Below are positions 43,911 to 52,822 of a stretch of DNA of 64,000 nucleotides, in pieces. Source of the DNA: Flavobacteriales bacterium (GTDB lineage Bacteria > Bacteroidota > Bacteroidia > Flavobacteriales_F > PHOS-HE28); assembly GCA_016721005.1 (NCBI GenBank), contig JADKJM010000005.1:1-64000 (forward strand), in the 5' to 3' direction. The notes beneath the pieces are model-generated. The model worked only from the letters and a program-made list of their open reading frames with translations. It did not search any database and was not told the origin of the DNA. Numbering within the stretch: position 1 is the stretch's first letter; each line of letters begins with the position of its first letter. The position numbers were made by a program, and so were the translations under genes.

Positions 43911-45349
43911 GCAGCCTCGCGCCGCAAAATCGCCAATCCCCCCATCGTGATCGCCGCTACCACCAACATTACTTCAAAACCCATCTGGTAGCCGAAGAGC
44001 AATTGCTTCGAGTACATCCGGATGAAGAACGTGATGATGGGCGCTGCGATGCAGACCAGCGGCACCCAACGCTCGGTGGGCTTCCCTTTGAAGAACAGAC
44101 CGTACGCGAAGAGTCCGAGCAACGGGCCGTAGGTGAAACCGGCCACATCGAAGAGCGTCTTGATCACCGTGGGTGTGGCAAGCCAATGGAAGTAGAGCAC
44201 GAAGGCCAGAAAGAGCACGGCCATGCCGAGGTGCACGCGCTGGCGGACCTGCTTCTGCCGCGCTTCATCCCACCCGCGATCGCGGATCCCAATGAGATCG
44301 ATGCACGTGCTCGCTGTCAACGCGGTGAGGGCACCATCGGCACTGGGAAAGAGCGCGCTGATGAGTCCGATGATGAAGAGCAGGCCCAGCCACACCGGGA
44401 ATTGCTTCAACGCAAGCGTGGGGAACACGTCATCCGATCGTTCGGGCAACGCGATGCCCACCTTCGATGCATAGAGGTAGAGTAGCGCACCGAGCAATAG
44501 GAAGAGCAGGTTTACTCCGAGCAGCGTAACGCTGAACACGCGCATATTCTTCTTCGCACCACCGACTGTCGCCACACTGAGGTTCTTCTGCATCATCTCC
44601 TGATCCAATCCGGTCATGGCAATGGTGATGAAGATCCCCGCGAGGATCTGCTTGAGGAAGAAACCATCGCTACGCCAGTCGGTGTTGATGACACCGGTCA
44701 TTCCGCTTGACGATAGGAACGACCTCCACTCCATCATCTCCGCAGCATTGGTGATGAAGACGATCGTGCCGACCAACGCACCGAGCATGAAGAGCGTTTG
44801 CAAGGTGTCGGTCCACACGATCGTCTTCACGCCGCCCTTCAACGTGTACAACACGATCATGAGCAACACCACGAAGGCTGTAAGTTCGAAGGGCACGCCC
44901 ATGGCATCGAGTACGAAGAGTTGGATCACATTCAGTACCACATAGATCCTGATCGTCGCACCGGCGAGACGGCTGAGGATGAAGAACGCCGCACCGGTAC
45001 GGTAGCTCGTCATGCCGAAGCGCTCGCGCAGGTATCCATAGATGCTCGTGAGCTGCAAGCGGTAATACAGTGGGAGCAGCACACCCGCCACGATCCAATA
45101 CCCGATCGCGAAGCCGATGACCAATTGGAAGTAGGTCCATCCCTTCGCCTGCACCATACCCGGCACACTGATGAACGTGACGCCGCTGAGCGATGTACCG
45201 ATCATACCGAATGCCACGACGTACCACAGGCTCTTCCGCTCGCCGCTGTAGAAGGCGTGTTCGCCTGCACCTCGACTGGTGTACCACGCGATGCCCAACA
45301 ACAACAGGAAGTACCCGAAGACGATGGAGAGAAGCAGGACGGGCGACAT
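43904..45349 (-). CDS. Sodium:solute symporter (SSS family)
   Basis: A 481-residue inner-membrane protein with about 13 hydrophobic helices, beginning SPVLLLSIVFGYFLLLLGI and containing SSS-family features (SLSGVTFISVPG, YGYLRERFGMTSYRTGA, PSADGALTALTASTCID). It couples Na+ entry to uptake of an organic solute that cannot be deduced; the layout is like bacterial SSS members of unknown substrate in Bacteroidota. TTCCTTCG 4 nt before ATG supports the start. Confidence 0.9.
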   Translation of the reverse strand: MSPVLLLSIVFGYFLLLLGIAWYTSRGAGEHAFYSGERKSLWYVVAFGMIGTSLSGVTFISVPGMVQAKGWTYFQLVIGFAIGYWIVAGVLLPLYYRLQLTSIYGYLRERFGMTSYRTGAAFFILSRLAGATIRIYVVLNVIQLFVLDAMGVPFELTAFVVLLMIVLYTLKGGVKTIVWTDTLQTLFMLGALVGTIVFITNAAEMMEWRSFLSSSGMTGVINTDWRSDGFFLKQILAGIFITIAMTGLDQEMMQKNLSVATVGGAKKNMRVFSVTLLGVNLLFLLLGALLYLYASKVGIALPERSDDVFPTLALKQFPVWLGLLFIIGLISALFPSADGALTALTASTCIDLIGIRDRGWDEARQKQVRQRVHLGMAVLFLAFVLYFHWLATPTVIKTLFDVAGFTYGPLLGLFAYGLFFKGKPTERWVPLVCIAAPIITFFIRMYSKQLLFGYQMGFEVMLVVAAITMGGLAILRREAAA

Positions 45350-45353
45350 GGTG

Positions 45354-45361
45354 CGAAGGAA
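45354..45361 (-). promoter_or_regulatory. Candidate -7 element TTCCTTCG, 4 nt from start
   Basis: On the - strand TTCCTTCG-CACC-ATG, the same spacer as in front of the gene starting at 63634. Confidence 0.4.
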
Positions 45362-45399
45362 GCTGGATGAGGGCGTGACAGGTCGGTGTCTACGGAAGA

Positions 45400-45425
45400 G
45401 TTGTTCGTTGTCGGTTGTCAGTTAT
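45400..45425. repeat. GTTGTTCG/GTTGTCGG-type short repeat (family B)
   Basis: GTTGTTCGTTGTCGGTTGTC is a run of degenerate 7-8-nt units; similar units occur at 61273-61313. Both lie upstream of - strand genes. Confidence 0.4.
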
Positions 45426-45517
45426 CCTCCATCCAAAAGGACCGGGTCGTAGCAGGTTTCTCCTTTCCGACCATATGACACGCGTACGACCAAGAATTCC
45501 GCAGTCGACTTTGTCCC

Positions 45518-45525
45518 TTCATTTG
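45518..45525 (+). promoter_or_regulatory. Candidate -7 element TTCATTTG, 4 nt from start
   Basis: TTCATTTG-CAGC-ATG in front of the methyltransferase gene. Confidence 0.4.
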
Positions 45526-45529
45526 CAGC

Positions 45530-46354
45530 ATGTCGGAACTCACCAGCGGGTTGATCGAACGGGACGGGATCCTCTTCGCTGCTACGGAGGCACCGGTGAG
45601 TTATCCGGAAGCAGGCAATGAGCTCTACTTCCGGATCGAAGAGAACAGCTTCTGGTTCAAGCATCGCAACGCGTGCATCCTGAGCGTCGTGCAGCGGTTC
45701 GCACCCCACGCGCATTTCTTCGATGTGGGCGGTGGCAACGGATTTGTGTCCCATGGTCTTCAGGAGAACGGGATCCGCACTACGCTCATCGAGCCCGGCC
45801 TTCAGGGATGTGTGAATGCACGCAAGCGAGGATTGAAACGCGTGGTCTGTACCACCTTGGAGAACGCTGGGCTGGGACAAGGAACGGTTCCGGCCATGGG
45901 GCTCTTCGACGTGGTGGAACACATCGATGACGACGTGTCCTTCCTGCGCAGTGCGTATGAGGTGCTCGAGGTCGGTGGCACCGTGTTCATCACCGTACCG
46001 GCGTACAATTTCCTGTGGTCGAACGAGGACGTGGACGCTGGACATTTCCGGCGGCACACGGTGCGAGGCCTGACGGGCAAATTGAAGGAAGTCGGATTCG
46101 AGGTGCTCTACGGAAGCTATTTCTTCTCCATCCTCACCCTTCCCATCCTCTTGTTCCGGTCCATCCCAAGCCGCCTTGGAATGAACAAGGGCTCCAATGA
46201 TCCGGACAAGCACGTGCAGGAGCATGCGCCGAAGAAGGGGTTGATGGATTCCCTGATGAACCGTGTGTGGAGCGCGGAACTCGGCCGCGTGAAGAAGGGC
46301 GGAAGGATCCTCTTCGGCAGTAGTTGTTTGCTCGTGGCGCGGCGGGTGCGCTAA
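45530..46354 (+). CDS. Class I SAM-dependent methyltransferase
   Basis: A 274-residue protein with SAM-binding motif I (FFDVGGGNGFVS), acidic loop (TTLIEPG) and motif IV-like segment (GLFDVVEHIDDDVSFLRSAY), followed by the strand GGTVFITVPAYNFLWS. This is a methyltransferase of the UbiG/type-11 kind often found near cell-surface glycan genes. The sequence between residues 185 and 205 is hydrophobic (YFFSILTLPILLFRSI), suggesting membrane association. The substrate is unknown; the glycosyltransferase gene 0.8 kb downstream makes a lipid or glycan substrate plausible. Confidence 0.85.
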   Translation: MSELTSGLIERDGILFAATEAPVSYPEAGNELYFRIEENSFWFKHRNACILSVVQRFAPHAHFFDVGGGNGFVSHGLQENGIRTTLIEPGLQGCVNARKRGLKRVVCTTLENAGLGQGTVPAMGLFDVVEHIDDDVSFLRSAYEVLEVGGTVFITVPAYNFLWSNEDVDAGHFRRHTVRGLTGKLKEVGFEVLYGSYFFSILTLPILLFRSIPSRLGMNKGSNDPDKHVQEHAPKKGLMDSLMNRVWSAELGRVKKGGRILFGSSCLLVARRVR

Positions 46355-46405
46355 GTAATGACGTCGACGCGCCGATAACACACATCGTCCCATCGGTCGA
46401 AGCCA

Positions 46406-46413
46406 TTTCTTTG
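46406..46413 (+). promoter_or_regulatory. Candidate -7 element TTTCTTTG before recR
   Basis: TTTCTTTG-CCCC-ATG; one mismatch to TAnnTTTG and a 4-nt spacer to the recR start. Confidence 0.4.
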
Positions 46414-46417
46414 CCCC

Positions 46418-47035
46418 ATGTCCCTTTCCTCCTCCCTTCTGGAGAATGCCGTTGATCAACTCGCCTCGTTGCCGGGGATCGGTAGGCGCACGGCCATGCG
46501 GCTCGCGCTTGATCTCCTACGCCGCGAACCGCACGAGGTATCGCGCTTCAGCGAGGCGATCAAGCGTATGCGCGAAGAGGTGCGCTACTGCGAGGTGTGC
46601 TGCAACATCAGTGATGAACCCAAGTGCGCGATCTGCCGCGACCCGAACCGCGACGCTGGCCTGATCTGCGTGGTGGAGGACATCCGCGATGTGATCGCGA
46701 TCGAGAACACCCGACAATTCCGGGGCGTGTACCACGTTCTGGGTGGCGTGATCAACCCCATGGATGGCATCGGCCCCGATGATCTGCACACGAACGAGTT
46801 GCAGGAGCGCGTGCGCCAAGGCGGCGTGCGAGAGGTGGTGCTCGCGCTCGGCGGCACCTTGGAAGGTGATACCACCGGCTTCTATTTGAACCGGAGACTA
46901 GCGGAAGCCGGTGTGATGGTGACCACGATCGCGCGCGGCATCAGTGTGGGTGCCGATCTGGACCAAGCGGATGAACTCACGTTGGGACGTAGTATCGCGG
47001 ACCGCAAGCCATATGAGCAAAGCGTGAAGCGATGA
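46418..47035 (+). CDS. recR: Recombination mediator RecR
   Basis: A 205-residue protein with the full RecR layout: N-terminal helix-hairpin-helix (LASLPGIGRRTAMRLALDLL), the four-Cys zinc finger (CEVCCNISDEPKCAICRDPN), a Toprim domain (VVEDIRDVIAIE, HVLGGVINPMDGIGPD, EVVLALGGTLEGD) and C-terminal Walker-B-like region (TIARGISVGADLDQADE). With RecO and RecF it loads RecA at gaps in single-stranded DNA. Length and motifs are normal. Confidence 0.97.
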   Translation: MSLSSSLLENAVDQLASLPGIGRRTAMRLALDLLRREPHEVSRFSEAIKRMREEVRYCEVCCNISDEPKCAICRDPNRDAGLICVVEDIRDVIAIENTRQFRGVYHVLGGVINPMDGIGPDDLHTNELQERVRQGGVREVVLALGGTLEGDTTGFYLNRRLAEAGVMVTTIARGISVGADLDQADELTLGRSIADRKPYEQSVKR

Positions 47036-47044
47036 AGGAGGCAT

Positions 47045-47154
47045 GTGTCCATTCGACCATGTGGCCATGTGACCATGGAATGCATTGGCGCAGCGGAGCA
47101 TGTTCGCATAAGGCCATATGGCGCGTTAGCATTGCGCGGGATCCAAATGGACAC
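47045..47154. repeat. Inverted repeat between recR and the glycosyltransferase
   Basis: GTGTCCATT (47045-47053) pairs with AATGGACAC (47146-47154). Variants of CCATGTGGCCA lie just inside or outside each arm (GACCATGTGGCCATGTGACC on the left, TTGGCCACATG on the right). Confidence 0.45.
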
Positions 47155-47162
47155 TTGGCCAC

Positions 47163-49085
47163 ATGAAGCTTTCCGTCATCATCGTCAACTACAACGTGCG
47201 CGCGTACTTGGAGCAGTGCCTCCGGACGGTGTTCACGGCGTTGGAGGGGATCGAGGGTGATGTCTTCGTGGTGGACAACCTGAGCACGGACGGCAGCGTG
47301 GAGATGGTGCGGGAGAAATTTCCCGCTGTGCGCTTGATCGCGAACAAGGAGAACGTCGGTTTCAGCCGAGCGAACAACCAAGCGATCAAGGCGAGCGATG
47401 CGGAGTATGTGGTGCTGCTGAACCCTGACACCGTGGTCGGCGAGGATGTGTTCCGCAAGGTGATCGGCTTCATGGACTCCCAACCGAAGGCGGGAGGTCT
47501 CGGGGTGAAGATGATCGATGGCACCGGCCATTTTCTACCGGAAAGCAAACGTGGTTTACCGACGCCGGCCGTAGCGTTCTTCAAGATCATCGGTCTCACG
47601 CGCTTGTTCCCACACAGCCGGAAGTTCGGGCGGTACCACCTCGGGCACATGGAGGAGAACGCCGCTGCGCCGATCGAGATCCTTTCCGGCGCATGCATGT
47701 TCCTGCGCAAGAAGACCTTGAATGAAGTGGGCCTGCTGGATGAAAGCTTCTTCATGTATGGCGAGGACATCGACCTGAGCTATCGCATCACGCTGGGTGG
47801 TTATGAGAACTGGTACTTCCCGGATGCACGGATCATCCACTACAAGGGCGAGAGCACGAAGAAAAGTAGTGTGAATTACGTCTTCGTGTTCTACAACGCG
47901 ATGGCCATTTTCGCGCAGAAACACTTCACACAACGGCGAACCAACCTGTTGAGCCTGCTGATCAACGGCAGCATCTACCTCAGCGCAGCGGGTGCGATCG
48001 TGATGCGGTTCATCCGGCGTGCATTGCTTCCAATGTTGGATCTTCTGCTGACGATGTCGTTGGCCTACCTGGTCGTGATCTCTAGGAACGACGGCTTCAC
48101 CATCACCAACAAGGGCTTGACGGTATTCTTCCTCTGGACCTGTGCCATCGCGCAATCCTTCCTGGCCTTGTTCGGTGGATACGATCTACCTGTCCGGCTC
48201 ATCAACGTGTTGCGCGCCATGGGGGTGCTGGCCGTCGTCGCCGGGGTGATCAACGTGTTCACGGGTGCGCCGATGGACACCTATGTATGGATGGCCGAGG
48301 TCATCGTCTGCGCGACGGCCTGCTATTCGGCAACCCGCGTACTGCTTCACTTATTGCGCGTGCGGTCCTTCAGCCTGCGCATGCTCGACCGCAAGCGCGT
48401 GCTGTCCATCGGAAGTTCCGAGGAGAACAAACACGCCTTGGCCTTGCTCTGGCAAACGCACTTCGGCCTCGGAAGGCAGAAACAGATGAGCACCACGGAC
48501 GCCGGATCCGCTGGTGCAGTGGAACTGATCCGCAAGAAGATCCGCAAGCACGACATCGATGAGGTGGTCTTCTGCGCGAAGGATCTTGCATGGGGACGCA
48601 TCATCGAACTCATCGAGCAACTGCGCAACACGGAAGTGATGTTCAAGATCGCCCAGCCGGGAAGGGAATTCATCATCGGCCCGAACAGCATCGAGAGCAT
48701 ACAGGACTTGGACATCATGGAATTGCATTCGGTGAACAGCGCCGCCGGTCGACGTACGAAACGGCTGATGGATGTCACTACCGCATCCGTATTACTGCTG
48801 GCCATACCGATCACCGTCTGGTTCGTACACGACCGCGGCGGTTTCATCCGGAACGCATGGGATGTACTGCGCGGGAGGAAGAGTTGGGTGGGGTACCACC
48901 AGGGTCCGGAGCGTGCGTTGAAACTGCCAGGGATCAAGCCCGGGATCATCGATCCGCTCTTGAGCATGGAGAACGTTCGCGATGCGTGGGCCGTTCGTGC
49001 CAATGCGGCGTACGCCAAGGACTACAGCGCATGGAACGATGTGGTCTTGCTGGTCAAAGGATTCCGATCGCTGGGTCACGCCTGA
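47163..49085 (+). CDS. Family 2 glycosyltransferase fused to membrane/sugar-transferase-like C-terminus
   Basis: ATG 47163. Residues 1-270 are a GT2 domain: KLSVIIVNYNVRAYLEQCL, VVDNLSTDGSVEM, VLLNPDTV (DxD-like), GACMFLRK and FMYGEDIDLSYRI. Then come four or five transmembrane helices (about 270-410), a Rossmann-like segment (KRVLSIGSSEENKHAL, DEVVFCAKDLAWGRIIELI) and a final part (KRLMDVTTASVLLLAIPITV, GRKSWVGYHQG, LPGIKPGII) resembling the end of undecaprenyl-phosphate sugar transferases, but without the usual conserved catalytic block. It probably acts in assembly of a surface polysaccharide or lipid-linked glycan at the inner membrane. Confidence 0.82.
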   Translation: MKLSVIIVNYNVRAYLEQCLRTVFTALEGIEGDVFVVDNLSTDGSVEMVREKFPAVRLIANKENVGFSRANNQAIKASDAEYVVLLNPDTVVGEDVFRKVIGFMDSQPKAGGLGVKMIDGTGHFLPESKRGLPTPAVAFFKIIGLTRLFPHSRKFGRYHLGHMEENAAAPIEILSGACMFLRKKTLNEVGLLDESFFMYGEDIDLSYRITLGGYENWYFPDARIIHYKGESTKKSSVNYVFVFYNAMAIFAQKHFTQRRTNLLSLLINGSIYLSAAGAIVMRFIRRALLPMLDLLLTMSLAYLVVISRNDGFTITNKGLTVFFLWTCAIAQSFLALFGGYDLPVRLINVLRAMGVLAVVAGVINVFTGAPMDTYVWMAEVIVCATACYSATRVLLHLLRVRSFSLRMLDRKRVLSIGSSEENKHALALLWQTHFGLGRQKQMSTTDAGSAGAVELIRKKIRKHDIDEVVFCAKDLAWGRIIELIEQLRNTEVMFKIAQPGREFIIGPNSIESIQDLDIMELHSVNSAAGRRTKRLMDVTTASVLLLAIPITVWFVHDRGGFIRNAWDVLRGRKSWVGYHQGPERALKLPGIKPGIIDPLLSMENVRDAWAVRANAAYAKDYSAWNDVVLLVKGFRSLGHA

Positions 49086-49111
49086 CCCGGTCGCCCTTGG
49101 AACGTGGTGGT

Positions 49112-49119
49112 TACCTTTG
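49112..49119 (+). promoter_or_regulatory. -7 element TACCTTTG before the lipoyl acyltransferase
   Basis: Exact TAnnTTTG match, 26 nt before ATG 49146. Confidence 0.55.
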
Positions 49120-49145
49120 GCCACCAGCTAAAAAGAGCTTGGATC

Positions 49146-50465
49146 ATGTCGCAGATCGAGATCCTGCTGCCCAAGATGGGCGAAAGTGTTGCGGAGGCCA
49201 CCATCACCAAGTGGTTGAAGAAACCCGGTGATACCGTCGCTGCCGATGAACCCATCGTGGAGATCGCCACCGACAAGGTGGATAGCGAAGTGCCCGCTCC
49301 CGAAGCCGGCATCCTGAGCGAGCAATTGGTGAAGGAGGGTGATGTGGTGAAGGTGGGCCAACCCATCGCACGGATCGGAAGTTCCGTGGGCTCCCCCTCT
49401 TCCGCCCCGAAAGCACCGGAAGTCCCCAAACCGGTTCCTGCACCCGCCAGCAATGGACACCAGCCTGCCGCGACCGTTGCCGCTCATGCTCCCGCGACCA
49501 CTGCCGTTGAACGCGTGGGAGCCAGTGGAAAATTCTACAGCCCGTTGGTGCGCACCATCGCCAAGAACGAGGGCGTATCCATGCAGGAGTTGGAAGCGAT
49601 CGCAGGTAGCGGTCAAGGCGGTCGGGTGACCAAGAAGGACATCCTGGATTACCTGCCCGCTCGTGGTACCGGATCAGCAGCAGCACCTGTTGCGCAGGCA
49701 GCGGCACCATCAACCACCCTAGCACCGCCTCCTGCGCCTGCCATCACACCGATGGTCGGCGACGAGTTGATCGAAATGGACCGCATGCGCCGCCTCATTT
49801 CCGATCACATGGTGATGAGCAAGCGCACCAGCCCCCACGTGACCAGTTTCGTGGAAGCGGACGTGACCAACCTCGTGCGCTGGCGGGAAAAGGTCAAGGT
49901 GGCTTTCGAGAAGCGTGAAGGGGAGAAGCTCACCTTCACGCCGGTCTTCATCATGGCCATCGTGCAAGCGATCAAGGAGATGCCGATGATCAATATCCAG
50001 GTGGACGGTTACACGATCATCAAGAAGAAGGACATCAACATCGGCATGGCAGCGGCACTACCATCGGGCAACCTGATCGTACCGGTGATCAAGAACGCGG
50101 ACCAGCTCAACCTGGTCGGGATGGCGAAGAAGGTGAATGACCTTGCCAACCGCGCCAGAACAGGCAAACTACTTCCTGATGAGGTTGCTGGCGGCACCTA
50201 CACCGTGACCAACGTGGGCACCTTCGGGAATGTCCTTGGCACACCGGTCATCAATCAACCTCAAGTGGCGATCATGGCCACGGGTGCCATCCGCAAGAAA
50301 CCTGCGGTGATCGAAACATCCGAAGGCGACCTGATCGGTATCCGGCACCTGATGTTCCTTTCACATGGTTATGACCACCGCGTGGTGGATGGCGCACTGG
50401 GCGGGCGTTTCGTGCGCCGCGTTGCGGACATTCTGGAGGCATGGTCCGTGGACCAACCTTACTAG
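49146..50465 (+). CDS. Dihydrolipoamide acyltransferase (E2) of a 2-oxo acid dehydrogenase complex
   Basis: ATG 49146 gives 439 residues. Parts: a lipoyl domain (residues 1-80, lipoyl Lys in EIATDKVDSEV), an Ala/Pro-rich linker, the E1/E3-binding peripheral domain (SPLVRTIAKNEGVSMQELE, GSGQGGRVTKKDI), a second linker and the catalytic acyltransferase domain with HGYDHRVVDGALGG (active-site His/Asp). The linker plus RMRRLISDHMVMSKRTSPHV start resembles the branched-chain or generic 2-oxo acid complexes more than pyruvate E2. E1 and E3 genes are not in the window. Confidence 0.9.
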   Translation: MSQIEILLPKMGESVAEATITKWLKKPGDTVAADEPIVEIATDKVDSEVPAPEAGILSEQLVKEGDVVKVGQPIARIGSSVGSPSSAPKAPEVPKPVPAPASNGHQPAATVAAHAPATTAVERVGASGKFYSPLVRTIAKNEGVSMQELEAIAGSGQGGRVTKKDILDYLPARGTGSAAAPVAQAAAPSTTLAPPPAPAITPMVGDELIEMDRMRRLISDHMVMSKRTSPHVTSFVEADVTNLVRWREKVKVAFEKREGEKLTFTPVFIMAIVQAIKEMPMINIQVDGYTIIKKKDINIGMAAALPSGNLIVPVIKNADQLNLVGMAKKVNDLANRARTGKLLPDEVAGGTYTVTNVGTFGNVLGTPVINQPQVAIMATGAIRKKPAVIETSEGDLIGIRHLMFLSHGYDHRVVDGALGGRFVRRVADILEAWSVDQPY

Positions 50466-50488
50466 GCGGGTGCAGGTGGGGAAAATCC

Positions 50489-50496
50489 TACATTAG
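50489..50496 (+). promoter_or_regulatory. Candidate -7 element TACATTAG
   Basis: TACATTAG, 44 nt before ATG 50541; the longest leader among the elements listed here. Confidence 0.35.
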
Positions 50497-50540
50497 CCGC
50501 CAATGCCGCCTGACCAGATCACTCAGAACGAATTGCCTCG

Positions 50541-52751
50541 ATGAAGCACGGGTACATTATCTCTTTCCTGGCCGGAACCCTTCTCACGTTCCAGCCCCTC
50601 CTCGCGCAGAATGCTTCCAACACTTCCTTCAATTGGAAGTTCGAGGAAGGTAACAAGCTGATGGAGGAGAAACTCTTCAATCAGGCTGCGGAGATCTGGA
50701 AGGAGTTGCTTGCGACCGACCAGGAGAATGCCAACCTGAACTACAAGCTCGGCTTGAGCTATTTCAGTTCCTACAACCAGAAGGCCAAGGCCTTGCCATA
50801 CTTGGAGAAAGCATCCCTGCTCCGGAAGTCCGGCAGCTACGGTGGCTTCAACCAGGCCGGTTACGATCCATTCGAACCGAGGGAGCGTAATGCGCCTGTG
50901 GAAGTGGACTACTACCTCGGACGTGCTTACCACCTCAACCAGCAATTCGACCTAGCCGACCAGTTCTACCAGAAGTTCATTGATGAGGCGGGCAAACACA
51001 GCTTGAGCCCTTCAGCGACCCGTGGGTTGCAACAGACCGCCAATGCACGTGAGTTGCAGAAGCATCCGGTGAACTTCGAAGTGTCCAACGTGGGTCCGGT
51101 GATCAATGGTGATCACCCTGACTTCAGCCCGGTGCTTTCCGTGGACGGCAATGCCTTGTTCTACACCTCACGCAGGATCCGCCCGGATAGTTCCAACAGC
51201 AACATCCTCGACCCCATCGCTGGGCAGCCATACGAGAACATCTATGTGAGCTACAAGGATCGTGACGGCAACTGGCAGACCCCTGAATTGCTGAACATCA
51301 ACCCCGCTGGCGCCGGACACTTGGCATCGGTGAACGTGGCCGCCGATGGACAGACCCTGTACATCTACCGCGATGATGGTGGCGACGGCAACATCTACGA
51401 GAGCAAACTCGTGGGTGAGGTCTGGAGCGATCCGGTCCTCATGGGCAGCGATATCAATACGCGCTCCTGGGAGACACACGGTGCACTTTCTGCGGACGGG
51501 AACACCTTCTATTTCGTCAGCAACCGCGATGGAGGCCAAGGTGGCCGGGACATCTACCGTGTGGTGCGCCTCCCCAACGGACAATGGAGCAAGGCGCAGA
51601 ACCTTGGCAATGTGGTGAATACGCCCTATGATGAGGATGGTGTGTTCATCCACCCGAATGGCCGAACGATGTACTTCGGTTCGGCTGGACACAATTCAAT
51701 GGGTGGCTTCGACATTTTCAAGACCGAACTGCAGGATGATGGGACCTGGACCGTGCCGACCAACTTGGGTTACCCCTTGAACACGGTGGATGACGACGTC
51801 TTCTTCATCACCACCGCCGATGGTCGACGCGGGTACTTCAGCAGCGATCAGATCGGGGGATATGGTGAGAAGGATATCTACTTCGTGGACCTTGGTGCGG
51901 ATGCGGAGAGTGAGGGCCTTACGGTGTTGAAAGGCTACATCATCCCCGCACCCGGCGAATCCTTGCCACCGAGTACCATCCTGTATGTAACGGACAAGAG
52001 CACGGGCGAAGTGAAGACCTACAAGCCCCGCCAACGCGATGGTGTGTATGTGGCCATCCTCCCCCCATGCCGGGAATACAACCTGGATTACCGGGTGAAC
52101 GATAAAACGGTGCATACCGAGGACATCTTCGTGGAGTGCGAGAGCGCATACCAGGAGATCAACAAGGAGATCTACCTGTCCCCGGTCTCATTGGGTGGCC
52201 CTGCCAGCATTGTGGATCTGCCGAAGGGATCGCCTCCTGGCAAGAAGGAGAAGGGCGAGCCGGCTGTGAAACCCAAGCCGGACGGAACAGTACCTGGATC
52301 AGGCCCTGGCAAGGAAAAGCCGCTTACGGATGCGGAGATCAAGGAAAAGGCCGGAACGCACGTAGCACCTGATGCTTCCTACGCGGACGAATACGCCAAG
52401 TATTATGCGTACAACGTGAAGGACATCGACCTCAATGAGGATCGTTGGCGCCAGTTCATCGACGTGGTGGCGAAGCTCATCACCGAAAAGGGTGAAGCGC
52501 GTATCGTGATCGAGGGCAGCGCCTCCAAGGTGCCCACGAAGACGTACGGTAGTAACGAGAACCTGAGCCGCCAGCGGATGGAGGACGCGCGCAAGCGTCT
52601 TGTGGAAGCCATTCGTGCTCGCGGATTGGATGCCGACAAACTCCGCTTGGAAGCGGTGAACAATCTGGTGCAGGGCCCGAAGTATGCTGGCGACTACCTG
52701 AACACCGACAAATACGGCAAGTTCCAGTACGTGAAGCTGAAGGTGCGCTGA
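50541..52751 (+). CDS. TPR-propeller-OmpA protein, PorE-like T9SS component candidate
   Basis: The 736-residue exported protein (signal ending PLLAQ) has TPR helices (about 30-160: EEGNKLMEEKLFNQAAEIWK, YYLGRAYHLNQQFDLADQFY), a PD40-type propeller (about 185-455, with FYTSRR, YIYRDDGGDGNIYES, GGRDIYRV, GGFDIFKTEL), a carboxypeptidase-regulatory-like beta domain (about 465-550) and a C-terminal OmpA-like domain (RIVIEGSAS, ENLSRQRMEDARKRLVEA). This order is the one known for Porphyromonas PorE, which ties the T9SS outer-membrane ring to peptidoglycan. The usual Asp of the OmpA peptidoglycan motif is replaced (GSASKV), so binding may differ. Other TPR-PD40-OmpA proteins of Bacteroidota are an alternative. 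Confidence 0.75.
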   Translation: MKHGYIISFLAGTLLTFQPLLAQNASNTSFNWKFEEGNKLMEEKLFNQAAEIWKELLATDQENANLNYKLGLSYFSSYNQKAKALPYLEKASLLRKSGSYGGFNQAGYDPFEPRERNAPVEVDYYLGRAYHLNQQFDLADQFYQKFIDEAGKHSLSPSATRGLQQTANARELQKHPVNFEVSNVGPVINGDHPDFSPVLSVDGNALFYTSRRIRPDSSNSNILDPIAGQPYENIYVSYKDRDGNWQTPELLNINPAGAGHLASVNVAADGQTLYIYRDDGGDGNIYESKLVGEVWSDPVLMGSDINTRSWETHGALSADGNTFYFVSNRDGGQGGRDIYRVVRLPNGQWSKAQNLGNVVNTPYDEDGVFIHPNGRTMYFGSAGHNSMGGFDIFKTELQDDGTWTVPTNLGYPLNTVDDDVFFITTADGRRGYFSSDQIGGYGEKDIYFVDLGADAESEGLTVLKGYIIPAPGESLPPSTILYVTDKSTGEVKTYKPRQRDGVYVAILPPCREYNLDYRVNDKTVHTEDIFVECESAYQEINKEIYLSPVSLGGPASIVDLPKGSPPGKKEKGEPAVKPKPDGTVPGSGPGKEKPLTDAEIKEKAGTHVAPDASYADEYAKYYAYNVKDIDLNEDRWRQFIDVVAKLITEKGEARIVIEGSASKVPTKTYGSNENLSRQRMEDARKRLVEAIRARGLDADKLRLEAVNNLVQGPKYAGDYLNTDKYGKFQYVKLKVR

Positions 52752-52773
52752 CGGGAACGGTTGTGAAGAACTT

Positions 52774-52806
52774 GAAGCGCCCCGGCCCACCGCCGGGGTT
52801 CTTCTT
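52774..52806 (+). terminator. Rho-independent terminator
   Basis: CCCCGGC (52780-52786) pairs with GCCGGGG (52792-52798), extended by partly paired GAAG/CTTC flanks, with a T-rich tail TTCTTCTTT, 22 nt after the PorE-like gene stop. Confidence 0.85.
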
Positions 52807-52822
52807 TGGTGAACTTTGGAGC

